Notes under the pieces: model-generated
What the model saw: the letters and a program-made list of their open reading frames with translations, nothing else
Database searches by the model: none
Told to the model about the DNA's origin: nothing
Source of the DNA: Nemertoderma westbladi
Taxonomy: Eukaryota > Xenacoelomorpha > Nemertodermatida > Nemertodermatidae
Assembly: GCA_032718475.1 (NCBI GenBank)
Contig: JAUCBJ010004580.1
Span: 1 to 30,683 of the forward strand
Direction of reading: 5' to 3'
Length of the DNA: 30,683 nt
Program-made: the position numbers and the translations under genes
In this document: in pieces, positions 28,683 through 30,683 of the stretch
How positions within the stretch are numbered: the first letter of the stretch is position 1
Layout of the letters: each line of letters starts with the position of its first letter

Positions 28683-30074
28683 ATGACTCCTCCATATAGA
28701 CTGATGAAATGCATTTCTCTTAAGTGTTTAACATTTGGTGTTATTCTATTTTTGGCTATCCAGTTATGTATTTATCTATTCGTAAGTCGTACCACCGGTA
28801 GATACAGTTTTAAATTCAGCCATCGGGTAATTTTCTCGCCAAGGGAAACCATTGAAGATTTTGTTGGCGCCTGTCACGGTTACCCATTAAGATTATTCCT
28901 TTTGGACGGTCAAATATTCGACTCTTTGAAACAAACACAATCCTATCTCATTTATGGGTCTCCGTTATGGCGACCTGGACACGTGACTACTTTTGGCGCC
29001 TTTGGAGACGCCGTGGGGTCACGTGACGTCCATCTTATCGCTAAATCCTTGAAATTAAAATTATTCGAAAATCCAGTAATACAGGAAGCCACGATTAACG
29101 AAACTGCGATAGTCACACATTTGTGGTTGAAACGGAACCAACATGCCATACATTTAGTTTTTCTATACAAAAAACGCAATGTCTTTTGGTTTTCTAGAAC
29201 TGAAATATCGATTATTCCTGAATATCTTTCAGGATTCGATACACAATTTATAAATAATTTTCCTTTCGCTAATTTTGAAGGAATTATTCCTAATTTCGAT
29301 GTAGAGGAAGTTTACCTCGACGGTTTATCGATAAACATTCCATCTCGATTAATCTCTTATCTGCTCCCCCGACTTATCGACTCGAAGTTCTCCCCTTGCA
29401 ATCTCTCCTCGGCGGGCGAGTTCTACTCCCGTTACGGGAGGGACGTTTCTCCCAGAGTCCATGACCTTAGGTCCCGGGTTCGGTCCCTGCTCGAACGAGC
29501 GTCCGGGCTACTAGCGGACATTGATATCCCCTTCTGGCTCAGCTCCGGCACTTGCCTCGGCTGGTACCGTCAATGCGACGTCATCCCCTACACAACCGAC
29601 GTAGATATCGGTATTTTTTACGCCGATCTGATGGCCTACTTCGTTAGATACGGAGTTGGTGCCGAGTTGGCTTTGAAACAAAACTTCGAGGAAAGTGGTT
29701 TTGTTTTGGAGCACATCTTCGGTTTAGTTAACGATAGCTACCAAATGGCGTTCCGAGACGCTAGCGGGATTAAATTGGATGTTTTTATTTTCTACAAGGA
29801 TTATCAGTCCTTCTGGAACGGCGGAACCCAGTATAAAACAGGAGGGAAATTTAAATACATATTTACCCCTTTTGAGTTGTGCTGGACTGAGTTGTTGGAC
29901 TTGTGGTTCAGAGTACCTTGTGACGCCGAGGTGTACCTCAGCGCAAATTATGGTCTCAACTGGAGGGCCCCTGCACAGACATGGGACTGGAAGACGGACC
30001 CTCCCAATGTCAGACCCAACGGTGTCTGGAATAAGTCCATGTGGCCCAAGGTCATTCGCTTTTTTCCTACATAA
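28683..30074 (+). CDS. fukutin, Golgi ribitol-5-phosphate transferase
   Basis: Encodes 463 residues from the ATG at 28683, close to the usual ~460. Fukutin transfers the first ribitol-5-phosphate from CDP-ribitol onto the core M3 O-mannosyl glycan of alpha-dystroglycan. A type II membrane anchor is visible at about residues 13-33 (LKCLTFGVILFLAIQ onward). The LicD/nucleotidyltransferase-like catalytic part carries WLSSGTCLGWYR (285-296), the metal-binding DVD in TTDVDIG (306-308), KLDVFIFY (364-371), WNGGTQYKTG (378-387) and the C-terminal TWDWK...PPNVRPNGVW stretch (from about 433). The gene is a single exon, unlike the multi-exon vertebrate FKTN. An in-frame GTG lies 6 nt before the ATG but is not a likely start. 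AATAAA signals lie at 30155 and 30178. The match to the family is unmistakable. Confidence 0.95.
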   Translation: MTPPYRLMKCISLKCLTFGVILFLAIQLCIYLFVSRTTGRYSFKFSHRVIFSPRETIEDFVGACHGYPLRLFLLDGQIFDSLKQTQSYLIYGSPLWRPGHVTTFGAFGDAVGSRDVHLIAKSLKLKLFENPVIQEATINETAIVTHLWLKRNQHAIHLVFLYKKRNVFWFSRTEISIIPEYLSGFDTQFINNFPFANFEGIIPNFDVEEVYLDGLSINIPSRLISYLLPRLIDSKFSPCNLSSAGEFYSRYGRDVSPRVHDLRSRVRSLLERASGLLADIDIPFWLSSGTCLGWYRQCDVIPYTTDVDIGIFYADLMAYFVRYGVGAELALKQNFEESGFVLEHIFGLVNDSYQMAFRDASGIKLDVFIFYKDYQSFWNGGTQYKTGGKFKYIFTPFELCWTELLDLWFRVPCDAEVYLSANYGLNWRAPAQTWDWKTDPPNVRPNGVWNKSMWPKVIRFFPT

Positions 30075-30154
30075 ATATGGTATACTTCTATTTTAATTAG
30101 ATAAAGTTTAAGGTTACGTAGATAAACTGAGCATGATATTTTATTAAATTCGAT

Positions 30155-30183
30155 AATAAATCATGTTCAGTTTACATAATAAA
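30155..30183 (+). terminator. fukutin poly(A) signals
   Basis: Two AATAAA hexamers lie at 30155-30160 and 30178-30183, 80-110 nt after the stop codon. The first sits in a hairpin whose arms (30123-30137 and 30160-30174) pair over 15 bp with one mismatch. Confidence 0.55.
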
Positions 30184-30558
30184 CAGTATGTTTTTTTATT
30201 TATTCCATTTTATTAAAAAAAAACACAAAAATAATAATAAATTTCATCACAAAAAATTCTGAATCCAAAATAAAGTAAAAGACAATAACTGTCACTATAT
30301 AAATTATATTTATTATTATTATTACTATAGTAATACTTTGTTATTATTGTTAATCTCAATTTCTAGGGTTAGATATTTCATACTAATTACATTTAATGTT
30401 AGTTCCATTTATCGCACTATTATAATATTAATATATTTAATGTGTATAAGTGTAAAGACGTTTAATTGCCTTTATATATATATGATATTTATAAATAATT
30501 GTTTTGAAGAAATATTGATAAAAGCAGCACATTTACCATGCTCTATCTCCTTAAAGCC

Positions 30559-30602
<44 letters not shown>

Positions 30603-30683
30603 CTGGCCGCATATGCCACCTAGGCGAATTAATATTTCATCTTAAATTATTAATAATTAGAAAGCGGCATGTTGTAGTGGCAC
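30184..30683. other. AT-rich 3' flank with poly-G run
   Basis: No gene is seen. AT-rich simple sequence fills most of it, followed by CCCC and a long G run. Confidence 0.5.
30561..30602 (+). repeat. poly-G tract, 42 G
   Basis: An uninterrupted G42 directly preceded by CCCC (30557-30560). The true length is uncertain because sequencing of such tracts is unreliable. It can form G-quadruplex structures on the + strand. Confidence 0.9.

Noticed and set aside
28952-29714. Minus-strand ORFs across fukutin
   Set aside because: They are antisense shadows of an unambiguous fukutin coding sequence.
1-30683. Prokaryotic system such as CRISPR or a defence island
   Set aside because: Repeats are tandem minisatellites without spacers, and the genes are animal genes with a 3' splice site and poly(A) signals.

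Overview
The window looks like nuclear DNA of an invertebrate animal. It is AT-rich, has much non-coding sequence, minisatellites and non-LTR retrotransposon debris, and carries recognisable metazoan genes (Asterix/WDR83OS, SRP14, fukutin). No rRNA, functional tRNA, CRISPR or bacterial-type operon was seen. I cannot name the species. All recognisable genes lie on the + strand.

Region 1 (about 330-17391) is a tandem family of three long, intronless genes for mitochondrial LRPPRC-like pentatricopeptide (PPR-type helical repeat) proteins. Copy 1 (330-3589) is split by a frameshift; copies 2 (5494-8676, 1060 aa) and 3 (14113-17391, 1092 aa) are intact. Their N-terminal and middle parts have diverged strongly, most in copy 3. 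A C-terminal block of roughly 700 nt is almost identical at the DNA level, which points to gene conversion or recent segment exchange. Spacers between them hold two adjacent perfect inverted repeats (3706-4045), a G25 run, a 21-bp degenerate repeat, a roughly 51-bp satellite (12159-12775) and several dispersed repeat families.

Region 2 (17392-23350) is repeat-dominated. It has an inverted repeat, a roughly 77-bp palindrome-bearing repeat, and a 5'-truncated non-LTR retrotransposon that has been tandemly duplicated and ends in (TAG)n. The second copy lost a piece of its reverse transcriptase to a tRNA-derived SINE-like insert. A decayed LINE C-terminal fragment lies on the - strand.

Region 3 (23793-27125) holds the last exon of Asterix (WDR83OS), a subunit of the ER PAT chaperone complex. 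A 22-bp minisatellite starts directly at its stop codon and seems to have grown from that codon context; it has a 176-bp higher-order period. A 15-bp minisatellite follows.

Region 4 (27798-30183) holds two further single-exon genes, SRP14 (Alu-domain protein of the signal recognition particle) and fukutin (FKTN, Golgi ribitol-phosphate transferase). AT-rich DNA and a G42 run end the window. The genes show no operon-like link, though Asterix, SRP14 and fukutin all act on the secretory pathway. The most unusual point is the PPR trio with a variable front and a homogenised back.
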